From positions 1-7,866 of the forward strand of contig JAILOS010000053.1 of NCBI GenBank assembly GCA_024690695.1: a stretch of DNA of 7,866 nucleotides, read 5' to 3'. The notes under the pieces were generated by a model. The model saw only the letters and a program-made list of their open reading frames with translations. It did not search any database and was not told the DNA's origin. Positions 1 to 6,103 of this stretch are shown piece by piece. The DNA comes from Oscillospiraceae bacterium. Lineage in GTDB: Bacteria > Bacillota_A > Clostridia > Oscillospirales > Oscillospiraceae. Made by a program: the position numbers and the translations under genes. How positions within the stretch are numbered: the first letter of the stretch is position 1; every line of letters begins with the position of its first letter.

Positions 1-5
1 GGGGA

Positions 6-152
6 GCAAGCTATGCTTGCGACCTGGAAGGCGGCATCCGCCGTCCCCCGCAAGGCGGATGACGGATGAGGCTCTTTTCGCGGCGCTTGGTTTTCCACCT
101 CATCCGCCCCAACGCTGCGGCGCTGGGGCACCTTCCCCGCCGGCGGGGAAGG
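6..152. repeat. Chain of palindromes, probable dispersed intergenic repeat
   Basis: Five inverted repeats follow one another with almost no gap. They are GCAAGC/GCTTGC (6-11 with 15-20), CATCCGCC/GGCGGATG (35-42 with 54-61), CGGATGAGG/CCTCATCCG (63-71 with 98-106), CCCCAACGC with GCGCTGGGG (107-115 with 120-128, one mismatch), and a perfect 22-base palindrome with no spacer (131-152, centre CC|GG, arms CCTTCCCCGCC and its complement). No convincing gene covers the stretch. The density of nested palindromes and the CCTCATCCG and CCTTCCCC blocks resemble interspersed repeats I recall from gut Clostridia, but only one copy is visible here, so its repetitive nature is inferred. It could also act as transcription-stop or mRNA-stabilising structure. 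Confidence 0.5.
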
Positions 153-177
153 CTTGAGAACAGCGGGGAAAGCATGA

Positions 178-212
178 GAACGGGCGTACTGCAAAATACA
201 GCACGCCCGTTC
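178..212 (-). terminator. Hairpin downstream of the DUF4422 gene, possible terminator
   Basis: A perfect 10-base inverted repeat (GAACGGGCGT at 178-187, ACGCCCGTTC at 203-212) continues inward after one mismatch with CTG/CAG and closes on an A-rich loop (192-198). It starts 16 bases beyond the stop codon of the leftward DUF4422 gene, as expected for a terminator. The weakness is the tail: on the minus strand the bases after the stem (TCATGCTTTCC) are only partly T, so this may be a weak or Rho-assisted terminator, or a 3'-end stabiliser. On the plus strand no T-run follows directly either. Confidence 0.45.
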
Positions 213-228
213 AATATGCTTGATATGC

Positions 229-1077
229 TCAATCCTTTTTCATCAGCCGCTTGACGAGGGCGCGGCGGCGGCTCGAGGGCGGCAGCAGCGCGTAAAGCAG
301 GCGGTTTTTCCAATCCGGCTTCCCCTCGATCGCGTCGAAGTGCACGCGCGGCAGCTCGAGGCTCCGCCACCGGCCGCGGTGCTCTTCGGCGTACACGCCC
401 AGCAGGCGCTCGGCCAGATAGCCGTCGGCCCGCAGCTCCTGCGGCGAGCGGCCCGCCCAGTCGGCCCGGCGGTCGAACTCCTCCAGGATCGGGAAGAGCC
501 AGGCGCAGTAGTCCTCAAAGACGGCGCGGCGCATGATGAAGAGGTTGCCGAAAAGCTGCCTCGTGCCGGACAGATAACGCTCCGCGGCCTCGGCGTACTC
601 CGGACGGAGCTCCTTCAGGATCTCCTCGGCCAGGCGCAGATCCGCCGCGCGGTGATGCGGCGCCGCGGCGTAGTGCTCGCGCACGGATACGAACATCTCC
701 TCCGGGATCGGCAGGATCGCGTCGTACCGCTCCGCCAGCGCCGCGAGCCCGGAGAAGCCGAGCCGCTCGAGCGTCTCCGGCGTGGGCGCCGCCTCGATCC
801 GGTAGGGCCGGCGGGCGGCCGGCTCGGGATAGAGGAAGCGGCGGTAATGGAAAAAGCCCAGCCAGGGGGCCCGGTCGTTTTTCCAGGCCCAGTACTGGGC
901 GGTCAGCTCGCAGTACGAGCGGTTTTTGGCGGAGATGTTGTCGCCGGCGTCGTCGCGCAGGAAGCCGGGGAAGGGGCGCTCCGCCAGCGCCGCGCCGACC
1001 TGGATCGGGCAAAAGGGCGCGGCGGACGGCAGCGGCAGCTCCTTATGGCTGCACACGAAAAGCCTGATCTCGTCCAT
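229..1077 (-). CDS. Stand-alone DUF4422 glycosyltransferase (GT111-like)
   Basis: This 282-residue protein is a single DUF4422 domain with no signal peptide or membrane segment, so it is probably cytoplasmic. It shares clear blocks with the first 260 residues of the fusion protein at 6140: MD-IR at the start, GDNIS (45-49), CELTA-YW-WK (56-66), HYRR (77-80), NLF-M (178-182), CAWLF (191-195) and AERLLGV (222-228). DUF4422 in the Klebsiella polymerase WbbM is a galactofuranosyltransferase (founding member of CAZy GT111). By homology this enzyme may transfer Galf or a related sugar, although the acceptor is unknown. The C-terminus (about 255-282) is basic (KNR, SSRRRALVKRLMKK) and could sit on the membrane surface. 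The ATG start is preceded by AGAGGGAG six bases upstream. The gene begins 13 bases after the stop of the membrane-protein gene at 1091-1570, so the two are probably co-transcribed. Domain call is firm; donor and acceptor are inference. Confidence 0.88.
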   Translation of the reverse strand: MDEIRLFVCSHKELPLPSAAPFCPIQVGAALAERPFPGFLRDDAGDNISAKNRSYCELTAQYWAWKNDRAPWLGFFHYRRFLYPEPAARRPYRIEAAPTPETLERLGFSGLAALAERYDAILPIPEEMFVSVREHYAAAPHHRAADLRLAEEILKELRPEYAEAAERYLSGTRQLFGNLFIMRRAVFEDYCAWLFPILEEFDRRADWAGRSPQELRADGYLAERLLGVYAEEHRGRWRSLELPRVHFDAIEGKPDWKNRLLYALLPPSSRRRALVKRLMKKD

Positions 1078-1090
1078 CTGTCTCCCTCTC

Positions 1091-1570
1091 TCAGAACACG
1101 GCGAGCGCGCCGTAGGTCAGCAGCGTCATGATCCCCGCGGCGATCAGCACGCCGAGGATGATGTACAGCATCGAGCGCACGAAGCCCAGATCCAGCAGCG
1201 CCGCGACCAGCGCTCCGGTCCAGGCGCCGGTGCCCGGCAGCGGGATGGCCACCAGCAGGCACAGACCGATCGGCCCGTATTTCTTCACCATCTCGCCCTT
1301 GAGGTTGGCGCGGTGCTCCATCCCGGTGATCCAGTCGTCAAAGCGGGCGTTTTTCCGGCGCAGCCAGGCGAAGACGCGGCGGACGAACACGATGATGAAG
1401 GGGGCGGGCAGGAGGTTGCCGAGCACGGCGGCCGCGAGCGCACAGGGGTACTCCAGGCCCAGGGCGATGCCGTAGGGCAGGCCGAAGCGAAGCTCCACCA
1501 CCGGGACCATCGAGATCAGAAAGGTGGAGAGGAGCTTGCCCGCGGTTGTAGTTGTCAGCCAGGAAAACAT
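1091..1570 (-). CDS. Small integral membrane protein, COG2426/Sm_multidrug_ex family
   Basis: This 159-residue, strongly hydrophobic protein carries the features of the family named 'small multidrug export protein' (PF06695/COG2426). These are a VPVVELRFGLPYGIALG block near residues 22-38, NLLPAPF at 52-58, and YGPIGLCLLVAIPLPGTGAWTG at about 98-119. A hydrophilic, charged stretch lies at 68-97, and hydrophobic segments at roughly 12-24, 42-65, 100-127 and 133-157. The two proline/glycine-rich blocks look like re-entrant loops of the DedA type; from memory, the family has been placed in the DedA superfamily. The family name reflects an old annotation and drug export should not be assumed. The frame is open upstream to 1657, but the start at 1570 is chosen because AGGAGG (1581-1576) lies five bases before its ATG and the hydrophobic protein begins there. 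It heads a probable two-gene unit with the DUF4422 gene. Confidence 0.85.
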   Translation of the reverse strand: MFSWLTTTTAGKLLSTFLISMVPVVELRFGLPYGIALGLEYPCALAAAVLGNLLPAPFIIVFVRRVFAWLRRKNARFDDWITGMEHRANLKGEMVKKYGPIGLCLLVAIPLPGTGAWTGALVAALLDLGFVRSMLYIILGVLIAAGIMTLLTYGALAVF

Positions 1571-1627
1571 GGCGGCCTCCTGCGATCGGTTCCGGCTCTC
1601 CGGCCGGAAAAGCATTCCAACAGAGAC

Positions 1628-1657
1628 AGTATACCCCAAAAGGCGGCGCGGGGGCAA
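1628..1657 (-). promoter_or_regulatory. Probable promoter for the membrane protein-DUF4422 pair
   Basis: Read leftward, TTGCCC (1657-1652) is followed after 18 bases by TATACT (1633-1628), a 4/6 match to the -35 and a 5/6 match to the -10 consensus. Transcription would begin near 1621 and give a leader of about 50 bases before the ATG at 1570. The leader contains a small TTCCGG/CCGGAA inverted repeat (1590-1595 with 1604-1609) just upstream of the ribosome site. No clear terminator separates this region from the LOG-family gene, so read-through from that gene is also possible. Confidence 0.5.
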
Positions 1658-1689
1658 GGCGTTTGCCGTTTCTTAAGAGAAATTAAAGA

Positions 1690-2271
1690 TCAGCGCCAGT
1701 AGTCCGCGATCCGGCGCGGCGCATCCGGCGCGCGCGGGCCCTCCTCGAGCGCTTCGAGCGCCCGCTCCGGCTCCGCGCAGACGGCGAGCTGCTCCAGACA
1801 GCTCCGGCCGACGAAGCCGCCGTCGGCCATGTCGCGCAGGACCCGCAGCAGCCCGTCGTAAAAGCCGGCGGTGTTCAGCAGCACGATCGGGCGGTCGTGG
1901 CGGCCGAGCTGGCGCAGCGTGAGCACCTCGAAAAGCTCGTCGAGCGTGCCGACGCCGCCGGGCAGCGCCACGTAGCCCTCCGCCAGAGCCTCCATGCGGC
2001 TTTTGCGCTCGGCCATCGTGTCGGTGAAAATCATCTCGCAGCCCTCGCCGAACGGCACTCCCTGCTCGCCGAAGAAGCGCGGCGCGACGCCGACCGCCCT
2101 GCCGCCCTCCGCAAGAAGCCCGCGGGCGCAGGCGCCCATCAGCCCCCCGGCGGAGCCGCCGAAGACCAGCGTGTGGCCCCGCCGCGCGAGCAGCCGCCCG
2201 AGGCGCTCGCTCTCCCGATAGTACAGCGGCGCGAGCTCCTCGCTCGAAGCGCCGAACAGACAGACGCGCAC
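1690..2271 (-). CDS. LOG-family protein (TIGR00730; nucleoside 5'-monophosphate phosphoribohydrolase)
   Basis: This 193-residue Rossmann-like protein has the hallmark motifs of the LOG (LONELY GUY) family: FGGSAGGLMG at 37-46, the MAERK active-site segment at 86-90, and PGGVGTLDELFE at 104-115. Family members hydrolyse cytokinin riboside or other nucleoside 5'-monophosphates to free base and ribose 5-phosphate. In bacteria outside plant-associated groups the physiological substrate is usually unknown, probably a nucleotide such as AMP. Length is normal for the family and the motifs are intact, so it should be active. It is predicted to be a soluble cytoplasmic enzyme. The start is GTG at 2271, supported by GGAAGGG (2284-2278) six bases upstream and by the conserved MRVCLFGASS beginning. 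It is transcribed divergently from the export operon and has no evident functional link to glycan synthesis. Confidence 0.93.
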   Translation of the reverse strand: MRVCLFGASSEELAPLYYRESERLGRLLARRGHTLVFGGSAGGLMGACARGLLAEGGRAVGVAPRFFGEQGVPFGEGCEMIFTDTMAERKSRMEALAEGYVALPGGVGTLDELFEVLTLRQLGRHDRPIVLLNTAGFYDGLLRVLRDMADGGFVGRSCLEQLAVCAEPERALEALEEGPRAPDAPRRIADYWR

Positions 2272-2310
2272 CGTTTTCCCTTCCTTCTCTTCGTTTTCCC
2301 CGTTTTCTCT

Positions 2311-2338
2311 ATCATACCATATTTCCGCGTGTTTTCAA
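2311..2338 (-). promoter_or_regulatory. Promoter of the LOG-family gene (extended -10)
   Basis: On the minus strand TTGAAA (2338-2333) and TATGAT (2316-2311) are separated by 16 bases, and a TG dinucleotide one base upstream of the -10 makes it an extended -10 element. The predicted start of transcription is near 2304, giving a leader of about 33 bases before the GTG at 2271. The region is AT-rich against the surrounding GC-rich sequence, which supports a real promoter. Confidence 0.7.
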
Positions 2339-2348
2339 GGATTGAAAA
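2332..2348. repeat. Inverted repeat between divergent promoters, possible operator
   Basis: TTTTCAA (2332-2338) and TTGAAAA (2342-2348) form a perfect 7-base inverted repeat with a 3-base spacer (GGA). It covers the -35 box of the leftward promoter and lies a few bases upstream of the -35-like region of the rightward one. A dimeric regulator bound here could affect both genes. No regulator gene is in the window. The site is short and could simply result from the -35 sequence and AT-richness. Confidence 0.3.
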
Positions 2349-2352
2349 ACAC

Positions 2353-2381
2353 TGGAAAGCGGCATACTTGTATGATATAAT
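2353..2381 (+). promoter_or_regulatory. Promoter of the polysaccharide export/synthesis operon
   Basis: A perfect TATAAT (2376-2381) is preceded by TG one base upstream (2373-2374), an extended -10 element. A weak -35 (TGGAAA, 2353-2358, 4/6) lies 17 bases upstream. The predicted transcription start is near 2388, essentially at the ribosome site (AGAAGG, 2388-2393), so the leader before the ATG at 2401 would be only about 13 bases. An overlapping TATGAT (2371-2376) could start transcription slightly earlier. No attenuator or riboswitch fits in such a short leader. Confidence 0.7.
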
Positions 2382-2400
2382 CACGAAAGAAGGTTTCCCG

Positions 2401-3195
2401 ATGACGGCGCTGAAAAACGTCTTTCTCTCCCTGCGCAGCCGCCGCTTTCTGCTGCGGCAGCTCATCGGCCGGGATTTCAAGGTCAAATACCGCCGCAGCG
2501 TGCTGGGCGTGGCCTGGAGCCTGCTCTATCCGCTGCTGACGATGGGCGTGATGGCCGTGGTGTTCTCGCGCATGTTCCGCGTGAGCGTGCCGGGCGTCAG
2601 CTACCCCGCCTATCTGCTCACGGGCATCGTCTTTTTCAACTATTTCAGCGAGGCGAGCAACCTCGCGATGAGCAGCGTGCTCTCGAACGCCGGGCTGATC
2701 GGCAAGGTCTACCTCCCGAAGTACGTCTTCCCGCTGTCGAAATGTCTCTTCGTCGGCATCAACTTCCTGCTGACGCTGATCCCGCTCTACGCGGTGCTGC
2801 TGCTCAGCGGCACGGGCGTGAACCCCTGGCATCTGCTGCTGCCCTACCCGGCGCTGTGCCTGTTCTTCTTCACGCTGGGCGTGGGCCTGCTGCTGAGCAC
2901 GGCGGCGGTGTTTCTGCGCGATACGCTGTATATCTACGGCGTGCTGCTCACGCTCTGGACCTACGCGACGCCGCTGTTCTGGGACCTGTCGATGATCGGC
3001 AGTCCCTTCTTCCGCCGCCTGCTGCGCTTTAACCCGCTGTTTCAGTTCATCCATTTCGCCCGCACCGTGACGCTGCACGCGGCCTGCCCGAGCCCGGCGA
3101 ATTTTGCCGGCTGCTTTCTCTCGGCCGCGGCGGCGCTCTGCCTCGGCGCGGCGGTCTTTCGCCGTTGGCAGGACCGCTTCGCGTACTATCTCTGA
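2401..3195 (+). CDS. wzm: ABC-2 type polysaccharide export permease (Wzm/TagG-like)
   Basis: This 264-residue membrane protein is the permease half of a glycan ABC exporter. The family signature near the N-terminus is clear: RDFKVKYRRSVLGVAWSLLYP (24-44), an amphipathic cytoplasmic segment leading into the first membrane helix. About six hydrophobic segments follow (roughly 38-57, 68-86, 113-137, 146-170, 176-195, 235-254). The conserved NPLFQFIHFAR (211-221) precedes the last one. It would move lipid-linked polysaccharide from the cytoplasmic to the outer leaflet. The frame is open far upstream (to 1897), but ATG 2401 is chosen because AGAAGG lies seven bases before it, the promoter ends just upstream, and the family usually has this length. 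It is the first gene of the operon and lies 12 bases before its ATPase partner. Teichoic-acid (TagG), O-antigen (Wzm) and rhamnan exporters are not separable by sequence alone; the galactan context favours a Wzm-type role. Confidence 0.92.
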   Translation: MTALKNVFLSLRSRRFLLRQLIGRDFKVKYRRSVLGVAWSLLYPLLTMGVMAVVFSRMFRVSVPGVSYPAYLLTGIVFFNYFSEASNLAMSSVLSNAGLIGKVYLPKYVFPLSKCLFVGINFLLTLIPLYAVLLLSGTGVNPWHLLLPYPALCLFFFTLGVGLLLSTAAVFLRDTLYIYGVLLTLWTYATPLFWDLSMIGSPFFRRLLRFNPLFQFIHFARTVTLHAACPSPANFAGCFLSAAAALCLGAAVFRRWQDRFAYYL

Positions 3196-3207
3196 GGGGG
3201 CGGGCCC

Positions 3208-3966
3208 ATGAGCGACGTCATGCTGCGCGCGGAGCACCTGTGCATGCGCTTTTTCCCCGGCCCGGAGCGGGGCTTTACGCTCAAGCAGGGCTTTGTCGAG
3301 CTGCTCGACCCCCGGCGGCGGAGCACGAAAAAGCCGCCCTTCACCGCGCTGGACGACCTGTCCTTCACGCTCGGGCGCGGCGAGGTGCTCGGCCTCGTCG
3401 GCTCCAACGGCGCCGGGAAATCCACGCTGCTCAAGCTAGCGGCGGGGGTGTACAAGCCAAGCGCCGGACGCATGCTGGTCTACGGGCGCGTCTGCCCGAT
3501 GATCGAGCTCGGCGCGGGCTTCGACCCCGAGCTCAGCGGCCGGGAGAACGTGTTTCTCAACGGCGCGGTGATGGGCTATTCCGAGGCCTTCCTCCGCCGC
3601 AAGTTCGACGAGATCGCGGCTTTTTCCGGGCTGGAGGCCTTTCTCGACGCGCCGCTGCGCACCTATTCCTCCGGCATGACCGCGCGGCTGGCCTTCTCGG
3701 TGGCCACGGTGGTGGAGCCGGAGATCCTGATCGTCGACGAGATCCTCTCGGTGGGCGACCTCGCCTTTCAGCGCAAAAGCGAGGAGAAAATGCTCTCGAT
3801 GATCCGCGGCGGGACCACGGTGCTGTTTGTCTCCCACGATATCGGAGCCGTGCGCAAGCTCTGCGGGCGGGCGCTCTGGCTGGAGAAGGGGCGGCTTCGC
3901 GCGCTGGGGGAAGCCGGGGACATCTGCGATCTGTACGAAGAAAGCCTGAAAGGAGGGCGCCCATGA
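3208..3966 (+). CDS. wzt: ABC transporter ATPase for polysaccharide export (Wzt/TagH-like, short form)
   Basis: This 252-residue ATPase powers the permease encoded immediately upstream. It has Walker A GSNGAGKST (65-73), the PMIELGAGFDPELSGREN block typical of glycan exporters (97-114), an ABC signature in the YSSGM form common in this subfamily (153-157), Walker B ILIVDE (173-178) and the H-loop SHD (209-211). About 50 residues precede the Walker A core, including the FFPGPERGFTLKQGF segment seen in this subfamily. The protein ends shortly after the nucleotide-binding domain, so it lacks the C-terminal carbohydrate-binding domain of E. coli O8/O9a-type Wzt. Export therefore should not depend on recognising a capped chain end, as in the Klebsiella O2a system. 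The ATG follows GAGGGGG with a seven-base gap. The stop overlaps the next gene (ATGA, 3963-3966), indicating translational coupling. Confidence 0.94.
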   Translation: MSDVMLRAEHLCMRFFPGPERGFTLKQGFVELLDPRRRSTKKPPFTALDDLSFTLGRGEVLGLVGSNGAGKSTLLKLAAGVYKPSAGRMLVYGRVCPMIELGAGFDPELSGRENVFLNGAVMGYSEAFLRRKFDEIAAFSGLEAFLDAPLRTYSSGMTARLAFSVATVVEPEILIVDEILSVGDLAFQRKSEEKMLSMIRGGTTVLFVSHDIGAVRKLCGRALWLEKGRLRALGEAGDICDLYEESLKGGRP

Positions 3967-5000
3967 AAACGCTGTCCGTCTGCATCCCGGTGTACAACAC
4001 CGAGGCTTACCTTCCCCGCTGTCTGGACTCGCTGCTGCTGCCGGAGGCGGCGGAGGATCTGGAGCTGCTCGTCGTCAACGACGGGAGCAGCGACGGCTCG
4101 GCGGCGATCGCGCGAGGCTATGCCGAGCGCTTTCCCGGCGCCGTGCGGGTGATCGACAAGGAAAACGGCGGCCACGGCTCGACGATCAACGCGGCGCTCG
4201 CCGCTGCGCGGGGGCGGTATTTTCGCGTGCTCGACAGCGACGACTGCGTCGATCCCGGGGCCTTCGCGGCCTTCCTGCGGACGCTGCGCGAAGCGGGGGA
4301 GGATCTCGTGGTCACGCCCTTCCGCGAGGAGCGGAGCTTCGACGGCAGCGTGATCGCGCACGACTATCCCTGGCTTGAGGAGGGGCGCGTCTATACCGCG
4401 GACGAGCTGATCGCCGACGCGGAGCACCCGAGCTTTCTGATGCACGCCTGCACCTTCCGCACGGAGCTGCTGCGCGAAAGCGGCCTTCATCTCCCGGAGC
4501 ACTGCTTTTACGTGGACATGCAGTACGTGATGACCCCGCTGCCCTTCCTGCGCAGCTTCCGCTACTGCGCGCAGCCGGTGTACCGCTATTTCATCGGCCG
4601 GCCGGAGCAGAGCATGGCGCCGGAAAAGCTGCTGCGCAATCTCCCGATGCACCGGCGGGTGCTCGACTGGATGATCCGCTGCTACGCCCGGTACGCCGAC
4701 AGCGTCCCGGCCGGAACGAAAAGCGCGATGGAGCAGCTCGTGCGAGACACCTACTGGATGCACGTGGAGCTGCTGTGCGTGCGCCAGAAGGACAGCCGCC
4801 TCGCCTACCGCTCGCTCCGGGAGCTGGAGGCGCAGACCCGCGCGCTCTCCCCGGAGCTCTACCGGCGGCTCGGCGCCTCCGCCTATCTGCGCGGCTGCCG
4901 CCGCTGCCGCTATCTCAATCTGCTGCTGTGCAGGGACGGCTACGCCCGCCTGCTTGAAACGCTGCGGCGCCTCAGGGCGCGTGAAAGGAGAAAGACGTGA
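3963..5000 (+). CDS. Family 2 glycosyltransferase
   Basis: This 345-residue protein has a GT-A fold of family GT2 at its N-terminus. It begins SVCIPVYNTEAYLPRCLDSLL (5-25), has VVNDGSSDGS with the nucleotide-binding Asp40 (37-46), ENGGHGSTIN (68-77) and a DSDD metal/sugar-nucleotide motif (91-94). The second half (about 130-345) is helix-rich and ends in a basic tail (RRLRARERRKT). No membrane segment is evident, so it probably works at the cytoplasmic face of the membrane. It would transfer one sugar from a nucleotide donor to the lipid-linked acceptor; donor and linkage cannot be read from the sequence. Its place between the exporter and glf suggests a priming, adaptor or chain sugar of the exported polymer. 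AGGAGG (3951-3956) sits six bases before the ATG, which overlaps the ATPase stop. Its own stop overlaps the GTG of glf. Confidence 0.92.
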   Translation: MKTLSVCIPVYNTEAYLPRCLDSLLLPEAAEDLELLVVNDGSSDGSAAIARGYAERFPGAVRVIDKENGGHGSTINAALAAARGRYFRVLDSDDCVDPGAFAAFLRTLREAGEDLVVTPFREERSFDGSVIAHDYPWLEEGRVYTADELIADAEHPSFLMHACTFRTELLRESGLHLPEHCFYVDMQYVMTPLPFLRSFRYCAQPVYRYFIGRPEQSMAPEKLLRNLPMHRRVLDWMIRCYARYADSVPAGTKSAMEQLVRDTYWMHVELLCVRQKDSRLAYRSLRELEAQTRALSPELYRRLGASAYLRGCRRCRYLNLLLCRDGYARLLETLRRLRARERRKT

Positions 5001-6103
5001 AAAAGGAATACGATTATCTGATCGTCGGCGCCGGGCTCTACGGCGCGGTCTTCGCCCAGCGCGCGGCCGAGAAGGGCAGGCGCTGCCTGGTCGTCGAAAA
5101 GCGCGGACATATCGCCGGAAACGCCTATACCGAGGAGATCGAGGGCATCCAGGTGCACCGCTACGGCGCGCACATCTTCCATACCAACGACCGGCGCGTC
5201 TGGGACTACGTGACGCGCTTTGCCGAGTTCAACCGCTTTACGAACAGCCCGCTGGCCAACTACAAGGGCGAGCTGTACAACCTGCCCTTCAACATGAATA
5301 CCTTCTACCGGCTCTGGGGCGTCAAAACCCCGGCGGAGGCGCAGCAAAAGCTGGACGAGGAGCGGCGCAGAGCCGGGATCGCCGGCGAGCCGCGCAATCT
5401 GGAGGAGCAGGCGCTGCGGCTCGTGGGGCCGGAGATCTATGAAAAGCTGGTCAAGGGCTATACGCAGAAGCAGTGGGGCCGCCCCTGCAGCGAGCTGCCC
5501 GCCTTCATCATCCGCCGCCTCCCGCTGCGCCTGAGCTACGACAACAACTATTTCAACGCCCTCAATCAGGGCATCCCGACCGAGGGCTATACGAAGCTCG
5601 CGGAAAAACTTTTCGGGAATACGCCGATCGTTTTGGGGGAAGACTATCTCCGGAAACGGGAGGAGTGGAACGCCCTGGCCGACAAGGTCGTCTACACCGG
5701 CCCCATCGACGCCTATTTCGGCTGCCGCCTCGGCGCGCTGCAGTACCGCAGCCTGCGCTTCGAGACCGAGGTGCTGGAGACCGGCAACTATCAGGGCAAC
5801 GCCGTCGTCAATTACACCGACGCCGAAACGCCCTGGACCCGCGTGATCGAGCACAAGCATTTCGCCTTCGGCACGCAGCCGAAGACCGTGATCAGCCGGG
5901 AGTACAGCGTCGAATGGACGCCGGGGAGCGAGCCCTACTATCCCGTAAACGACGAAAAGAACAACGCTCTCTTCGCCGCCTACCGCCGCCTCGCCGACAG
6001 CGAGGAGGGGGTCTTCTTCGGCGGACGGCTGGGCGAGTACCGCTACTACGACATGGACGCGGTGATCGCCGCCGCGCTGGATTTCGCGGACAGAGAGCTT
6101 TGA
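4997..6103 (+). CDS. glf: UDP-galactopyranose mutase
   Basis: This flavoenzyme interconverts UDP-galactopyranose and UDP-galactofuranose, supplying the Galf donor. The 368-residue protein has normal length for bacterial Glf. It shows the FAD-binding GAGLYG (11-16) with the acidic end of the second strand at VVEKR (32-36), then HIAGNAY (38-44), YGAHIFHTND (56-65), LPFNMNTF (96-103) and GYTQKQWG (154-161, with the active-site Trp). It continues with the arginine-containing RRLPLRLSYDNNYF (173-186), YTGPIDAYF (233-241), LQYRSLRFE (248-256) and the C-terminal FGGRLGEYRYYDMD (341-354). The substrate-binding arginine motifs look intact, so it should be active. It starts with GTG at 4997, overlapping the stop of the GT2 gene (GTGA), with AAAGGAG six bases upstream. 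Its presence shows that the organism makes Galf, and the next gene probably encodes an enzyme that uses it. Confidence 0.97.
   Translation: MKKEYDYLIVGAGLYGAVFAQRAAEKGRRCLVVEKRGHIAGNAYTEEIEGIQVHRYGAHIFHTNDRRVWDYVTRFAEFNRFTNSPLANYKGELYNLPFNMNTFYRLWGVKTPAEAQQKLDEERRRAGIAGEPRNLEEQALRLVGPEIYEKLVKGYTQKQWGRPCSELPAFIIRRLPLRLSYDNNYFNALNQGIPTEGYTKLAEKLFGNTPIVLGEDYLRKREEWNALADKVVYTGPIDAYFGCRLGALQYRSLRFETEVLETGNYQGNAVVNYTDAETPWTRVIEHKHFAFGTQPKTVISREYSVEWTPGSEPYYPVNDEKNNALFAAYRRLADSEEGVFFGGRLGEYRYYDMDAVIAAALDFADREL

Noticed and set aside
11..370. Short frames over the palindromic left edge (119 codons minus, 62 codons plus)
   Set aside because: They cross the repeat and hairpin and partly overlap the DUF4422 gene in another frame. 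The peptides are arginine/alanine/proline-rich with no ribosome site worth calling.
220..1131. 303-codon plus-strand frame at the left end, and a similar one at 926-1702
   Set aside because: Both are antisense to the DUF4422 and membrane-protein genes and have shadow-frame composition without any family motif.
1571..1657. Longer N-terminus for the small membrane protein starting at 1657
   Set aside because: The extra 29 residues are polar and would remove the promoter and leader. AGGAGG lies five bases before the ATG at 1570.
1654..1685. Small hairpins GGCAA/TTGCC and TTTCT/AGAAA after the LOG-family gene as a terminator
   Set aside because: The arms are only five bases and are not followed by a T-run on the minus strand, so I do not call a terminator.
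1897..2400. N-terminal extension of the permease frame
   Set aside because: The frame is open upstream of 2401, but that part is antisense to the LOG-family gene and crosses the promoter region. The ribosome site, promoter and normal family length all support ATG 2401.
2335..3237. 300-codon minus-strand frame opposite the permease
   Set aside because: It is a shadow of the permease gene, extremely rich in Q, R, A, E and H, and lacks a plausible ribosome site.
3165..3962. Extension of the GT2 frame upstream over the ATPase gene
   Set aside because: It overlaps the ATPase in another frame and gives arginine/alanine-rich sequence with no domain. AGGAGG and the ATGA overlap fix the start at 3963.
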